DNA of 64,000 nt from Porogramme epimiltina (GCA_900155495.1 FTLJ01000189.1:1-64000), one strand, 5' to 3'. Positions 1 through 12,727 are shown, counted from the stretch's first letter. Numbers and translations: made by a program. The notes: generated from the sequence alone by a model not told the origin.

Positions 1-239
1 CGCACCCCCGAGCCCCCCGCCGCCCTCGCATCCGTCCTCCCCGCCAAGCTCGAGCTCGATTTCTCCGCGAACCCCCACGCGCACGCCGACGACTTCGCGC
101 ACGCGTCACATCCCCACCACCAGCGCACGCGCTCGTCCGCTCCTTCCCCATCCCGCATTTCCACTCGCAGCCGCACGTCGCGACGCCCGCCGGCGCGCGG
201 CATCCGCCCGCATCGCACGCGGTGCCCGTCCGCGCATAA
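1..239 (+). pseudogene. 3' end of an unidentified gene, frame broken
   Basis: From base 1 the first reading frame has strongly C/G-ending codons for about 38 codons (TPEPPAALASVLPAKLELDF and on). It then turns into Arg/Ser-rich nonsense. From about base 115 the third frame takes over with the same codon style and ends at TAA 237-239. Joining them needs one base removed or missing around the C run at 108-120. I do not recognise the protein; the tail is rich in His, Pro and Ala. The gene starts outside the window. Either a single-base assembly error in a C homopolymer or a true frameshift would explain this. Confidence 0.35.
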
Positions 240-1467
240 GCTACGCCACGCCGCTGCCTTCCCCCTCTTTCGCCCTTCGCTGTACAAAATTTGCTTTGAC
301 ACGCCGCCGCACCCACCCGCGCGGACGTAACTTATGCTTTCGTTCCCGACATGGATCCCGGTCGCACTGCTCTCGCTCTACTGCTAGAGATCTATATTTC
401 TCTTATTAGTTGTGCACGTTTTCCCATTCCTCCTCTCCTCTCGTCATGGTCGACATCATCATCAGCATCCTCCCGCGCCCGTGTCGTAAGTCGCACGCCC
501 GCGCCCCCCCATCTCAGTGTTCCCAACAGCCACGCCAATCACCCTACATATATTGTACCAATAGTTACAACAGTCTTCCCGCACAACAACTTGCAATAAC
601 ATCGCATCATCGAACACCCCTATCCCCTTGTGCACGAGCGTGTGTGTGCGTGCCCATGCATTGGCAAGCCCTGGGCAAGCCCCGAGCAAGCCCAATAAGC
701 CCAAAGCCCAAATAAGCCCCGGGCTTGCGCAATAAGCCCCGGGCTTGGCGCGCAAGCCCCCGGCAAGCCGCGTGACACTTTGCTGATGTTCGACAGTTGG
801 GCAGACATCAGATGCCGGGTGTGGCATGGGGCGTGGGCCTGTAGTAAGTATCAGTGTGTGTACATGAGACTGTTACAACAGCGACAGACCATTGGATGTT
901 CCAGGGTAACGGCAGCAGCGGAAGCAAGGGAGGAGGGAGACGGAGATGCACGTAGTTGGGGGAAAAGAGTTGAAGGCAACGAGCGGGAGGGGCTACAGTG
1001 ATATATGGTCGGGGGAAGGGTGTTCCGGGGGCTCCAACAGGGGCAGATCAAGCACACCATGAGGTACGACGCGCGGTGAATGATTACCTAACCGTCTAAA
1101 CCCCAGGGCACAGGTCATCCATCACGATTCACGGCGCCTGTCAGCTAGCTCCGTAGCGCACAAGACTCGACCAGCACACAAGATCCACGGGAGCAAGGGA
1201 AGGAGGGACCAGCGGTACGTACTTCACTCAATATTGAGCATTCCCGTACCTCAAGAGTGCTATTTACGATCTCGAGACCCAGCACGGCAAAATCCGCCAG
1301 CAGTGCGATGAGCACGCCCGTGTCCTTCGCTAGGTTCGCTTCGAGCTCGATTCCTAAGTACGAGCCCCGGGCCCCGCCTCTCTCCGATGCCGCCGTCGTG
1401 AGCGTGAGCGTGATTGCGACGTCCGCGATAAGGATTGCGATGTCATCATGGGTGGCTTGCCGCACAG
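240..1467. other. gene-poor stretch with a GC-rich short repeat
   Basis: No coding region is convincing here. The stretch holds the short repeat at 653-775 and otherwise unique sequence. A minus-strand open frame near 1260-1440 has a hydrophobic look, but no start, splice context or recognisable family supports it. Confidence 0.4.
653..775. repeat. tandem and inverted AAGCCC/GGGCTT repeat
   Basis: The 17-mer AATAAGCCCCGGGCTTG occurs at 711-727 and again at 731-747, a 20-base period. It is flanked by further CAAGCCC units on both sides. The unit is nearly palindromic, so the stretch could fold into stacked hairpins. Confidence 0.8.
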
Positions 1468-1888
1468 GGCAACAAGCTCGAGAGCTACCGCCTCGACATC
1501 CTCGACTCCACCACCGCAGACCTCCGCCCCCACCTCGAGGCCACCGTGCGCTGGATCGACGACCACCTCCGCCGCGGGCCGCGGCATCAACGTCCTCGTG
1601 CACTGCCAGGAGGTACGTCCCCCTCTCCGCTCGCGCGCACCCCACTCGCGCGCGTCCGTCTAGGGCGTGTCCCGCTCCGTCGCCGTCGTGATCGCTTACC
1701 TTATCTATACACACAACATGTCCCACGGCTCCGCATTCAAGCTCGTCCCCGGCAAGCGCGCCTGCATCAAGCCCAACTCGGGCTTCGTCTGCGCCCTCCA
1801 GGATGCAGAATATATCGAGCGCGTTCTTCGGCCGCGTGTGTCAGCGACGGAGAGAAGCCGTTGGGAACGACGCGCCGCGTGTTACTGA
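1468..1888 (+). pseudogene. dual-specificity phosphatase fragment, frameshifted
   Basis: After an acceptor-like CACAG, the first frame reads NKLESYRLDILDSTTADL and then an amphipathic helix up to about 1578, typical of the region before a DSP active site. The active site itself lies in the next frame: His-Cys-Gln-Glu (1601-1612), a 51-nt GT-AG intron (1613-1663), then Gly-Val-Ser-Arg-Ser, giving the HCxxGxSRS signature. The frames join only if one base is removed from the GGG at 1576-1578. The protein then continues through the usual helix after the signature to a TGA at 1886-1888. No N-terminal exon is visible. The stop directly abuts the last codon of the opposite-strand phosphatidylserine synthase remnant. 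It is a fragment unless the indel is a sequencing error. Confidence 0.7.
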
Positions 1889-2985
1889 CCCACAAGTTCT
1901 TCACGGTGAGCTCGCAGTTCTTGGCGTAGCTCTTCTCTGGGAGCGGCCTACCGAGGTTGGGGTCGGGGTATTTCATCATTGAGCGGGCCGAGTCGAGGTC
2001 TTGGAAGAGCAAGAACACGAGCGCGAGCTCGTATAGCAGGTTGATGCCCAGGAGCGCCCGCCAGAACGCTGTACCAACACCACACGGCCAAACGCGTCCC
2101 CGAACCCTCCAGCTTCTCCGCCGCTGCCCCACAGTTCGCGTCGCCCAACTCCGCCGTCGCCGCTGTCCGCCCGCCCGCGCGCAACAGCTGAATAAGAGAC
2201 TCACCCGGATGCGGACGGATGAAGGGCCCGTCGCGAAGCTGTAACATCGAGAACAACAGGAACGAAGCCACCGCCGCGTACGCGCCGCTGCGTATTTTCG
2301 GTCGTCAGCCCAGTCGACGGCGACGATGCACCGCGAACGTTCAATCTAGCCGCGCCACTTACACCCGCTGTTTTTCCTAGCCCACGTCTTGCGTCATCAC
2401 GACGTACGCGAGCACCGCGAACCCGCCGCCGAGCGCGGTCAACGTAATTGGCTTGTAGAAGAACCTGTGCGCCGCCGATCAGCTACGGTGCCCTGCGCCG
2501 GGGGGTGCGGCCGCGTCGCGGGAACGACGGGCCTCCGACGCACTCGAGGCTGGTGTCCTTCTGCTCCTGGAACGAGGTGATGTGCGTGTACGGCTCGTTG
2601 CGGTCGGCCTGCGCGGGGTGGAAGGGGGGCCGCTCAGAGTTTGCGCGTGCATCCTCCCCGGACGTCACGGATACTCACATCGAACCCTGCGAGGCCGCAC
2701 AGCACGCGGTGAGCCATGGAAACCTCTCCGCGGAGTCTAGGCCGCGTGCAGGGGGGGCGTACTCACAGCGGACAGGCGCGCCGTCGAGGCCGGGCAGGTT
2801 CGCTGGGCCCTGTGCCTCGTGCGCGGTGAGGGGGTTGTCAGAGTCCTCCGCAGGGAACATCAGCGGGGATGTGGACGTGTACGTCGACGGCGCCTCGACT
2901 CGCGAGGCGTAGTCTATGGCGGGCGCGTCGGGGAAGAGCGTGGGCGTGTGCGTGACGTCGGCGCGTCGGGTAGGGGGCAGCGGGG
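1889..2985 (-). pseudogene. phosphatidylserine synthase remnant (PTDSS type)
   Basis: Reading the minus strand through good splice sites gives an N-terminal segment with LMFPAEDSDNPLTAHEAQGP, then an 8-nt exon, then DRNEPYTHITSFQEQKDTSL, then membrane segments FFYKPITLTALGGGFAVLAY, SFLLFSMLQLRDGPFIRPHP and AFWRALLGINLLYELALVFL, ending near KSYAKNCELTVKNLW. These match the base-exchange phosphatidylserine synthase family, an ER membrane enzyme. Two defects are visible. An in-frame TAG lies at 2377-2379 after MTQDVG, inside an exon whose flanking splice phases agree. All exons after CELTVKNLW are missing, because the strand downstream is the phosphatase fragment. No initiator ATG was found upstream, where an in-frame TGA limits the first exon. 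It is a 3'-truncated copy. Confidence 0.75.
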
Positions 2986-3319
2986 GAGCGTCAGGTCAGA
3001 GCGGAGGTGGTGGTGTCGTCGAGCGAGAGGGGATAGGGTTTGTGCCAGGGCGCGACCGCGACAGGGTGGCACCCCTCCCGAAAGCGACTCAGTGCTCGCG
3101 CCGTGCCGATATACGTTGCGAGTCCAGGGTAAATACATTTCTTGTGTATAGTGTAGTCTAGTGGTAATAACTATAGTCGTACACAACCTCCCTAAACGCG
3201 TGGCTCGTCGTAAATAAGTGCTGTATTGTTGGAACAAGCTGAGCAGCCTGGTCGAGCGGACGGTGTTCTCTCGTACTCTATATAATACCATCGTCCCAGC
3301 TATTGTTATGTCTGCGTGC

Positions 3320-3430
3320 TATCATACATCATCGGGGAAGTTTATTTACTATCAGACATCATCAGGCATCCAATGTATGGTCGGACATCGTCGGCGCCCA
3401 CGATGTTCGACCACCCAATGATAGACATCA
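3320..3430. repeat. imperfect short direct repeats
   Basis: Variants of the core GACATCATC recur as TATCATACATCATCGG, TATCAGACATCATCAGG, GTCGGACATCGTCGG and ATAGACATCAACC. Spacing is irregular and no coding frame is supported. Confidence 0.5.
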
Positions 3431-3549
3431 ACCAGGCAGACGGGCGGTTATCAAGTACCGCCAGTCTGACCTTGCACTATCCGACTTCAGGAATTTTGCT
3501 GATGACACCGCGCTTATGAGTAGGATACTGCAACACAGCTTTACTGGCG

Positions 3550-3740
3550 GAGTGCGGTCGTAGCGATAAGAAAATACGAACATCCCATAAGCCCTGCCTA
3601 TGCTGGAGGAATCGCTGAGGGAGCATCCGTCTGCAGGCTTAACATCTCCGACAACTTCAATTCACAATACTAAAGACATACAAAACACAAATCTCGATCA
3701 CTGCCCCATGTTCACCAGCCTCGCGCTCTTTCGCGTACCA
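3550..3740. repeat. FunK1 unit 3' flank, copy A
   Basis: This segment is closely similar to 6958-7130. Both contain TAGCGATAAGAAAATACGAA followed by CCCATAAGCCCTGCCT, then a sequence ending in ACAAAACACAAA just before the FunK1 coding end. It marks the downstream edge of the tandemly duplicated unit. Confidence 0.8.
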
Positions 3741-3802
3741 GCCCTTGGCGCGGGCCTTTCACGCCGCGTCACCTTCTTAGGCTTCGTCGCACCCGCCTCT
3801 CC

Positions 3803-6449
3803 CTACGCTTCCTCCGCATCGTCGTTGCTGACCTTTCTGCGCTTGATCTTGTGTCGGATTTCTTCAATCTGCGACTGATTACTGAGCGCGAGCGATATGC
3901 TGAACCTCGACACCTTGAGACGAGCCCTTGGTTCATTCGATGGCGTAACAGTAGGGCCGTACTTCTGCGTCGACTTGCGATCTGCAGGGACGCGGTCGAA
4001 CACCTTGGCCTTTGGCCAGGGACATGAAAGTGCCTGTCGGAGCAGCACAATCATCTCCAGGTGGTTGGTTGCATTCCTGGCGAGTTTGCGTTCGTGGTCA
4101 GTGGGTCGAGCGGGGGCCGCTTCGACCGTCGTCTCGGAGATGGGAGTCTCCGGTAGCATGAGGCCTTCGGCCATAAGAATCATCGACATTTCAACAGGCG
4201 TTTGAGGGGGGGCTTTCGCGACGATGTTGGAGGAGAGTGGGTCCACAGGAAGTCTGCTATCATACTCCCTAATCTTGTAAGCCGTCTGGAATGAACGAAG
4301 AAGCGTTTTGAAAAGGCCATCAAGGGGAAGGTTGAAAACCAGCTTCTCCGAACCGGCTCCTGGTGTCGTCGTAAGTTCTAGGCCCGCTTTCATTGTGTGG
4401 CGCTTGACAGTCCCCACTGTGTAGACGCCATCTTGAAGGGTGAACGTGTCGAAAAACTCTTCGATGTAATCCCCGGCGTCCTTGATGTTAGAGTCGAGAT
4501 ACCGGATAGCATAATAGAGAAGGACAAGGAAGAAAGACTCGAGGTCGTCGGGGACCTCGACGCATTTGTACAGGTTTGTGAGTAATTCAACCGACATGAA
4601 CCGCCACGTCCCCTGATACGGCAAGGGTCAGCAGGATAGAAAATTGTTTTGGGAGACACAACGCACTGTTCTCTCAGGCTGCCGTCCCCCGGGACCACCA
4701 GTCATATCCTTAGCCATCTCCCAGTCTGCTAGCACGCCCGCCCAAGCGACTACCCGACGACCGTTTACAACGGCGATTCGGGGGTATATGAGGATGTTTC
4801 CACCACTCACATCGCGATGCAAGATCTGTAGATAAAACCAAGCGAAGTAGTGTGCTGTACACAACGCATCCCAGTCAACATAGGTTTAACCTTCAGCATA
4901 GAGAGAATGAGTGATGACGTACCAGTCATGCATTCCGAGACAATCGACACCAGCTGGTAGGGTTCGCGGAACTGATCCAAAGACAGACAGACCTCCTTGA
5001 CGACGAGGCGGTAATGGTGATGAAGACGGTGAGGGCGCTTAAATTGATTGTCACCATCGCATTCGTGGCTGTCAGATGCATCTTCCTCTCCGCTCTCGTC
5101 GTCGGTGTCTTCGTCATCAGGATCTTCTTCACGTTTCCGCTTCCTTCCTGCTGCGTGGCGTGAAGGCGTTTGAGGAGATGGGGCGGCGGGGGCTGGGGGT
5201 TGAGGAAATGAGGGAATCTTCAAGTTGGGCTTCAACTTTTCTTGCCAGACGTCCCAAAGCTGGGGTGTCTTCGTGACGTGTTCACCAATATCTCCATGAC
5301 AAATGAGTGTTGGGACGAAGTCGATTCCTTGAGCGTTGAGTCGAGCGAGGATGTCGCCCTCTTTCTCGACGTCGTCGTAATTCACCCGCCACGCGTCCTT
5401 GAGCCACGTGAACTCCCCTGTACACATGTCAAGGGCCGGGTAACCACGAGTGCCGCGACCGGTCACCCCTCTCGCGCTGAAGTACGGGCGGCAGACAAGG
5501 AATCTGCGCAGTCCACTAGCCTCCTTCTTGTCGGGGACGGTGAGCTCGAAGCGGGGCCAGTTGTCCACAAGAGACATCCTGAAGAGAGTGCGAATGTATT
5601 TCCAAGAGAAGGGGCCTAGCAATTCGTCATCTTGGAGTACCCGCACACCCTCGTCCACGTCCGTGTCCCGCTCCCGCGCAGCATCCTCCATGATCTTCCA
5701 CCGCCAATCTCCAGCACGGATACGGGTCGCAGTCGGGTCCATGCCTAGGCACTCTGGAGCGTACCTCGCGAGGACCGAGATGCGCCAGAGAACTTCCCTG
5801 AACCATTCCCATTCATTGACATAATCGATGGCCTGGGTAGTCGCGACGCCTGACCGGTCCCAACGGAGAACGCGGACGCGGCGGCCCACGATAAGGAGCA
5901 TGATGAGCAACGTGCGGTGTTGGGTATTGGACACGATGTCTGCAGTGGGGGTGGTCCTGTCGCGAATCTGCATTTGCAAGTCAATGTTGGTTTTGAGTCG
6001 GGCCGCGGAGTTATCGAAAGGATCAGGGCTTTTGTGCCAACGCGAGAACTCAATAGGAACGAGCTGGTCTGCCCAGTGAGGGAGCTCGTCGGTGGGAGCA
6101 TCCTTATCGAAGAACAGTGCACCGTTAACCTTCTGCTCATCTCCATCAATGGACGAAGGATCGGGTGATTCCTCGGAAAGACGGAGCTTGAGGCCGGGGC
6201 AAAGGCCCTTGTTGACCACCTTGGCCTGGAGTGTATGAGCCACTGACCAGACCAATTCTGAAACAAGTGACGCACCATTTGAGCAGATACTACATTCCCT
6301 GTGACTTCACCTGCCCCTTTTAGTGTGGGACAGAATGGTGACTTCTTTAGTTCAGGCATGACAGTCGCGGCAGCGGGAATGTGAGAGGGAAAGGTAAATA
6401 TTTCATGGAGAATATAGTGGGTGTCAAGAAGGACGGGGGTGTTAGACAT
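3803..6449 (-). pseudogene. FunK1-type protein kinase, copy 1, decaying
   Basis: Four exons match the other FunK1 copies with introns at the same places. The last two carry the catalytic core: ILHRDVSGGNIL (HRD loop) and LADWEMAKDM in place of DFG, then the long FunK1 C-terminal lobe (SVELLTNLYKCVEVPDDLES). The N-lobe has TRGYPALDMCTGEFTWLKDA with the presumed ATP-binding Lys. FunK1 is a fungal eukaryotic-like kinase family expanded in Agaricomycetes. Against copy 2, the TATA segment is lost to a deletion, the start region reads CCGTCCCTGAT where copy 2 has CCATGCCTGAT, a TGA interrupts the N-terminal frame just before the first remaining ATG (6447-6449), and TAG at 3803-3805 removes the basic tail. 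The central frame is still open, so a shortened protein is possible. Confidence 0.8.
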
Positions 6450-6957
6450 GTCTTCCGCAGTTTCAAATGAATGTCGACTAATGTTTCAGAGTCCAGTGGC
6501 GAATATTTGTGCTCCTTTGTCGGTGGTGTGCCTAATGTTGCACGGGAAATCACTATCAGGGACGGGGTAGGACGGAGGCGCGAGTGCGACATACCTGAGA
6601 GAAATATGATGCACAGCGGCAATGCTCTTCGAGTAGTCAATCTGCGTGCAAGCTGAAGGTTTGATGCCACTAGCTATAGCAGGCTTTGAAGTAGAACTCT
6701 TGGCTTTTTTGGGAGGAAGCACGTTACCCAATAGAAGCCAACACGTGTCGTCTCAACTATCGTGGGTTTATATTGCAGAGAAATGGTTCGTGTGACGAGC
6801 AGAGGAATTCGCGTAGGCAGTGGGAGTGGTCAATAACAGAGAGCACAGCGCTTCGGTCGGCTAAGTTCGAGGTCGAGATTTCGAACATCCCTCTTTCGGA
6901 CCGCGAGCCCGGCTTATATAATGAGCAGGACAATGACGTCACACAGGTTTGTAGGCG
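6450..6957. other. degenerate 5' region of FunK1 copy 1
   Basis: The minus strand is alignable with the upstream and first-exon region of FunK1 copy 2. The conserved CATATAAAA box is reduced to CATATTT next to GGTATGTCGC, and no ATG remains at the homologous start. A CACGTG near 6752 is shared in position with one near 10530 upstream of copy 2. Confidence 0.6.
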
Positions 6958-7130
6958 CAGTGCGGCCGTAGCGATAAGAAAATACGAAAGTCCCATAAGC
7001 CCTGCCTGTGCTGCAGGAAATCCCGTGGGAGCACCCATCTGCAGTGACTAACATCTCCGGCGAATTCAATTCACAATGCTACAGATACACAAAACACAAA
7101 GCCAGATCACCGCCTCTTGTTCAACCGCGC
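6958..7130. repeat. FunK1 unit 3' flank, copy B
   Basis: This is the partner of 3550-3740, and the two diverge mainly by point changes. Together they show that a unit of about 3.4 kb (promoter, kinase gene, 3' flank) was duplicated head to tail. Confidence 0.8.
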
Positions 7131-10123
7131 ACTCTTTCGTGTACCAACAGGCCTTTCCCGCGTCACGTTCCCCTTAGGCTTCGCCGTACCTGTCTTCCCT
7201 TGTGTCTCCTCTGCGTCGTCCTTGCTGTGCTTGCTGCGCTTGCTCTTACGCCGGCGCTCTTCGAGCCGCGACTGCGTGCTGGCTGCGAACGATTTGCTGA
7301 ACCTCTCCGGCTTGAGGCGGGCTTTGGGTTCATTCAAGGGTGCGACTGTGGGCCCGTATGGGTAGATCGGCTTGCGTTCCGTTGGAATACGGTCGCGCAC
7401 CTCACCCGGCGGCCAAGGCGTTTTCAGGGATTTGTGGAGCAGTGTGGCCATCGTTCCGTGGCTGTCGACTTTCTTTGCGAGATCGCGTTCACGCTGTGTG
7501 GGCACGGCGGGGGGAGCTTCGGCGAGCAGCTCGGTATCGGCTTCCTCGTCCTCCATGAATTGCATCGGGGGGCGCTCGTCTCTAGGAAGGTCCGTCGTCG
7601 GCTCGGGAGTCTGCGGCCGAATATTTTCTACAATGGCAGACGAGAGTGGGAACACGGCAGTCCTGTTGTCGTACGCTCTGACCTTGTATGCGACATGAAA
7701 CAAGCCAAGAAGCTTGCTGAGGAGACCATCCAGAGGGAGGTTGAAAACCAACCTCTCCGAGCCGGATGCCGCTAGGGCCGTCAGCTGGCGGCCCTCCATC
7801 ATGGTAATGCGCTTGGCATGTCCAACTGTATAGACGTCATCTTGCAGGGTGACGGTGTCGAAAAACTCTTCGATATAGTTACCGACGTTTTTGACGTTAG
7901 AGTTGAGGTACCTTATGGCGTAGTAGAGGAGGACGAGGAAGAAAGACTCGAGGTCGTCCGAGACCTCAACGCATTTGGCCTGGTCTGTGAGCAATTCAAC
8001 CGACATGAACTGCCACGTCCCCTAGACAAACGGGCGTTAGCAGAATAAGGGATTCGCGCAAGACATAGAACGTACTGTTCTTTCCGGTTGCCGCCGTTTC
8101 CCCCCCTTCTTCATGTCCTTAGCCATCTCCCAATCCGCTAGAACACCCACCCAAATGATTTGTCGAACGCCATTCACAACTTTGACTCGGGGATAAATGA
8201 GAATGTTCCCACCGCTCACGTCGCGATGCAGGATTCGGAAAACGACCCAAGCGGCATGGTGTGCTACGAAGGATGGCCCTCATCAATTTGAAGCATTGTA
8301 ATAGGCCGAAATGCCACTTACCGGATAGACAGTCTAGGATGACCGACACTAATTGGCTGGGTTGGGTGAACTGATCTAGAGACAAGCAGACCTCCTTGAC
8401 GACGAGGCGGTAATGACGATGGAGACGGTGAGGGCTACGAGGCAATGCGTCGTCGTCATCTTCATCCTGATCTTCATCCTCACTCCCGTCGGATGTGCCT
8501 CCGTCGGATGTGCCTTCGTCGGATGTGCCTTCGTCAGACATGCCGTCGTCGGACATGTCCTCGTCGGTCGTGCCTTCGCTTTCGTCGGGTGTGCCTTCGC
8601 GGGATCTTCCACTGTCACTCTCTTCATCCTCGGGACCGTCTTCGCGTTTCCGTTTAGTGCCAGAGGTATGATGCGAAGGCGACTTAGGAAGAGGTCCTGT
8701 GGCAGGGGCTGTGGCTGGCGGTTGAGGGAACGTAGGGACCATTGACATGGCTTTCTTTTGCCAGACATCCCAGAATTCGGGAGTACGCGTGGTGTGATCA
8801 TTGATGTCTCCGTGGCAGAGGAGAGTTGGAACGTAGTCGATCCCCTTGGCATTGAGTCTCGCGAGAATGTCTCCCTCCTTGTCAACGCCCTTGTAGTCCA
8901 CACGCCACGCATCCTTGAGCCACGTGAATTCTCCTGTGAGCGTATCAAGTGCTGCGTAGCCACGAGTGCCGCGACCAATCACCCCTTTCGAGCTGAAGTA
9001 CGGGTGACAGACAAGGAATTTGCGAAGACCGCCAGTCGCTTGCGCGTCGGGAACAGAGAGCTCGAAGCGAGGCCAGCCTTCCACAAGAGAGACTCTGAAA
9101 AAGGTGCGAATGTATTTCCAGGTAAATGCGTCGGGGAGCTCGCCATCTTGGAGTTTTCGCGCCTTCTCGTCTACGTCCGTATCTCGCTCCAGCGCCGCAT
9201 CCTCCATGACCTTCCACCGCGGATCTTTATCGCGAATGCGGACTGCAGTTGGGTCTACGCCAAGGCACTCCGGGGCGTGCTTCGCGAGGACAGAGATGCG
9301 CCAAAGGACTTCGCAGAACCATTCCCATCGAACGACGTAGTCGATGGCCGGAGTAGTCGCGACGCCTGATCTATCCCAGCGGAGGATGCGGACGCGGCGA
9401 CCCATGACGAGGAGCATGATGAGGAATGTGCGATGTTGAATGTTGAAGATGAGGTCTGCATAGGATGTGATCTGACCGCGGACGTGCGCCTGCGATTGCT
9501 TGGTGGTCTTTAACTGCGGGTCGCAATCTTCGAAAGGATCCAGCTCTTTGGGCCCACGCTTGAACTCGATGGCCACGAGTTGGTCTGCCCAGTGAGGGCG
9601 GTCGTCGGTGGGGGCATCCTCCGTGCGAAACAGAGCACCATCAACCTTCTGCCCGTCAGGATCTATGGACGATGGATCGGGCGTGTTTTCGGAGAGATGT
9701 AGCTTGAGGCCGGGGCAAAGGTTGTTCTTGTTGACCGCCTCAGCCTAGAAGATGTGAGCTACTGGTTTCGAGCTATCACGAAAATCAATGACGCACCATT
9801 CCAGCGGAGACCTCCTTCTCTGTGGTTGTGGTTTTACCCGCATCATCCAACTCAGGGGAGAACGGAGACTTCGTTAGTGCGGGCATGACTGTCGCGGCGG
9901 CGGGAATGTGCGAGGGAAAGGCGAGGACCTCGTCGAGGAGGTAGTCGACGTCGAGAAGGACTGGGGTGTGAGACATGTCGTCCGCAATTCTTGCTCTATA
10001 CTGGCTGATGTTGAAGTGTCTATCGTTGGCTTGGAGTGATTGGGCGTGGAACGTTCGTACGTTTTTGCCCAGCGGTGTAGGATCACCCTGCGGCAGGGAG
10101 CAGGGGACAGGACGATCAGGCAT
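7107..10123 (-). CDS. FunK1-type protein kinase, copy 2
   Basis: It starts at ATG 10121-10123 (MPDRPVPCSLPQGDPTPLGK), about 47 nt after a TATA box. There are four exons; introns lie near 9748-9794, just before the catalytic-loop exon, and after QPERT. Landmarks are DMSHTPVLLDVDYLLDEVLA in exon 1, IGRGTRGYAALDTLTGEFTW with LKDAWR in the N-lobe, a KRKRED basic patch followed by an acidic Ser/Thr repeat linker, PHRLHRHYRLVV, FRILHRDVSGGNIL (catalytic loop) and LADWEMAK (metal-binding Asp in DWE). The C-terminal lobe ends in a basic tail RKSARLNKRR. This is a complete FunK1 kinase of roughly 890 residues. The basic patches suggest the nucleus, which is inference. Its substrate is unknown. It is the most intact of the minus-strand pair. 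Confidence 0.88.
8475..8600 (-). repeat. coding minisatellite in the FunK1 copy 2 linker
   Basis: The linker repeats a (M/G)(T)SDEG-like unit: EDMSDDGMSDEGTSDEGTSD and on, from 12-15 nt DNA units. It lies between the two kinase lobes and is absent at this length in the other copies. Confidence 0.75.
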
Positions 10124-10170
10124 GGCGTATAAGGGAGATATGAGCGCGACATACTGTAGAGCGTGGTCGA

Positions 10171-10177
10171 TTTTATA
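10171..10177 (-). promoter_or_regulatory. TATA box of FunK1 copy 2
   Basis: CATATAAAA on the minus strand, 47 nt before the ATG and followed by a CGCTCTACAGTATG context. FunK1 copies 3 and 4 have the same box at almost the same distance (44 and 46 nt). Confidence 0.7.
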
Positions 10178-11077
10178 TGATATACAGCAAAGCACCAGAG
10201 GTGGTCAATCTGTGCAGGGGCCGAGTTAGTGACGCCAGCTTTGCAGCAGGAGCTAGCTTTGGAGGACCCACCGTAGCCGATATGAACCGATGAATCTATT
10301 TTTGTTTTATTGGAGGCTTGTATGGGAGAACAATGGTATGGATAGCGGACGGAGTTTAAGAAGTCGTGCAGGCAGCGGTGGTGGTGGTCAAGAACAGGGA
10401 GTAGGGCGCTTCGGCGTTCAGGGAAAGATGAACATGCCTCTTTCGGACTTCGGCTACTAAACACCGCGCTTGTGAGAGGGATAATGGCGTCACTGCCACA
10501 CAGCTTTGCTTGTGATACTCATTGTTCAACACGTGCAATGGCCTTTCGTCCGCTTGCTTTGTGTTGACTCGTTTCCGGAACTGTCTGTGGCCTGCCGAGT
10601 GGAAAGTCTCTGCGCGATGCCGGTGAACGGAAGAGTGACGTCACGGATACGGGTGTAGCGAGTCGAACGATGCAGTGACTGTCTCCCAAACATTGTCTTC
10701 ATTCGCAGGTGTGACATATTTACAAGTGAATAATATGAGTCTATGTACTTCTACTAATTCACGGAGGACACCTAAGCCAACATCGACGCGGATGATGATC
10801 TCCTCGAGATCAGGGCACCACCGTCAAACAACTTTGAAGCACACGGCCCGTGTGTGCCCAATATCCAGGGTCATAATTGTGACATGAAAATGGTTTATCA
10901 CAGGGCCTAGATCGATATCGGAGGCGCCTACTGTACAATGAGCTACAACGGCCGATGGTGACGGACAGTGCTGCCCCAAATCCTCGTGCTTGCCACTCCG
11001 TGACTTTGGTAACCATGGGACCTGTCTAATCTCCCCGCAGCCTACTCCTTTGTAGACACCTGCCCTCTCCTCCGGGT
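10178..11077. other. spacer between FunK1 copy 2 and the aldo-keto reductase
   Basis: The first 350 bases are the upstream region of FunK1 copy 2, including a segment (10461-10512) related to 3508-3545. The remainder shows no supported gene. Confidence 0.45.

Positions 11078-12727
<1,650 letters not shown>

Larger units (their letters stand above)
2986..3802. other. spacer with decayed flank of the FunK1 tandem array
   Basis: There is no supported gene. The stretch contains short GACATCATC-like repeats (3320-3430), a segment like the far upstream region of FunK1 copy 2 (about 3508-3545 against 10461-10512), and a 3' flank shared with FunK1 copy 2 (3550-3740 against 6958-7130). Confidence 0.55.

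Noticed and set aside
1145..1440. Hydrophobic minus-strand frame that might continue the phosphatidylserine synthase
   Set aside because: It does not resemble the missing membrane segments of that family and has no linking splice sites.
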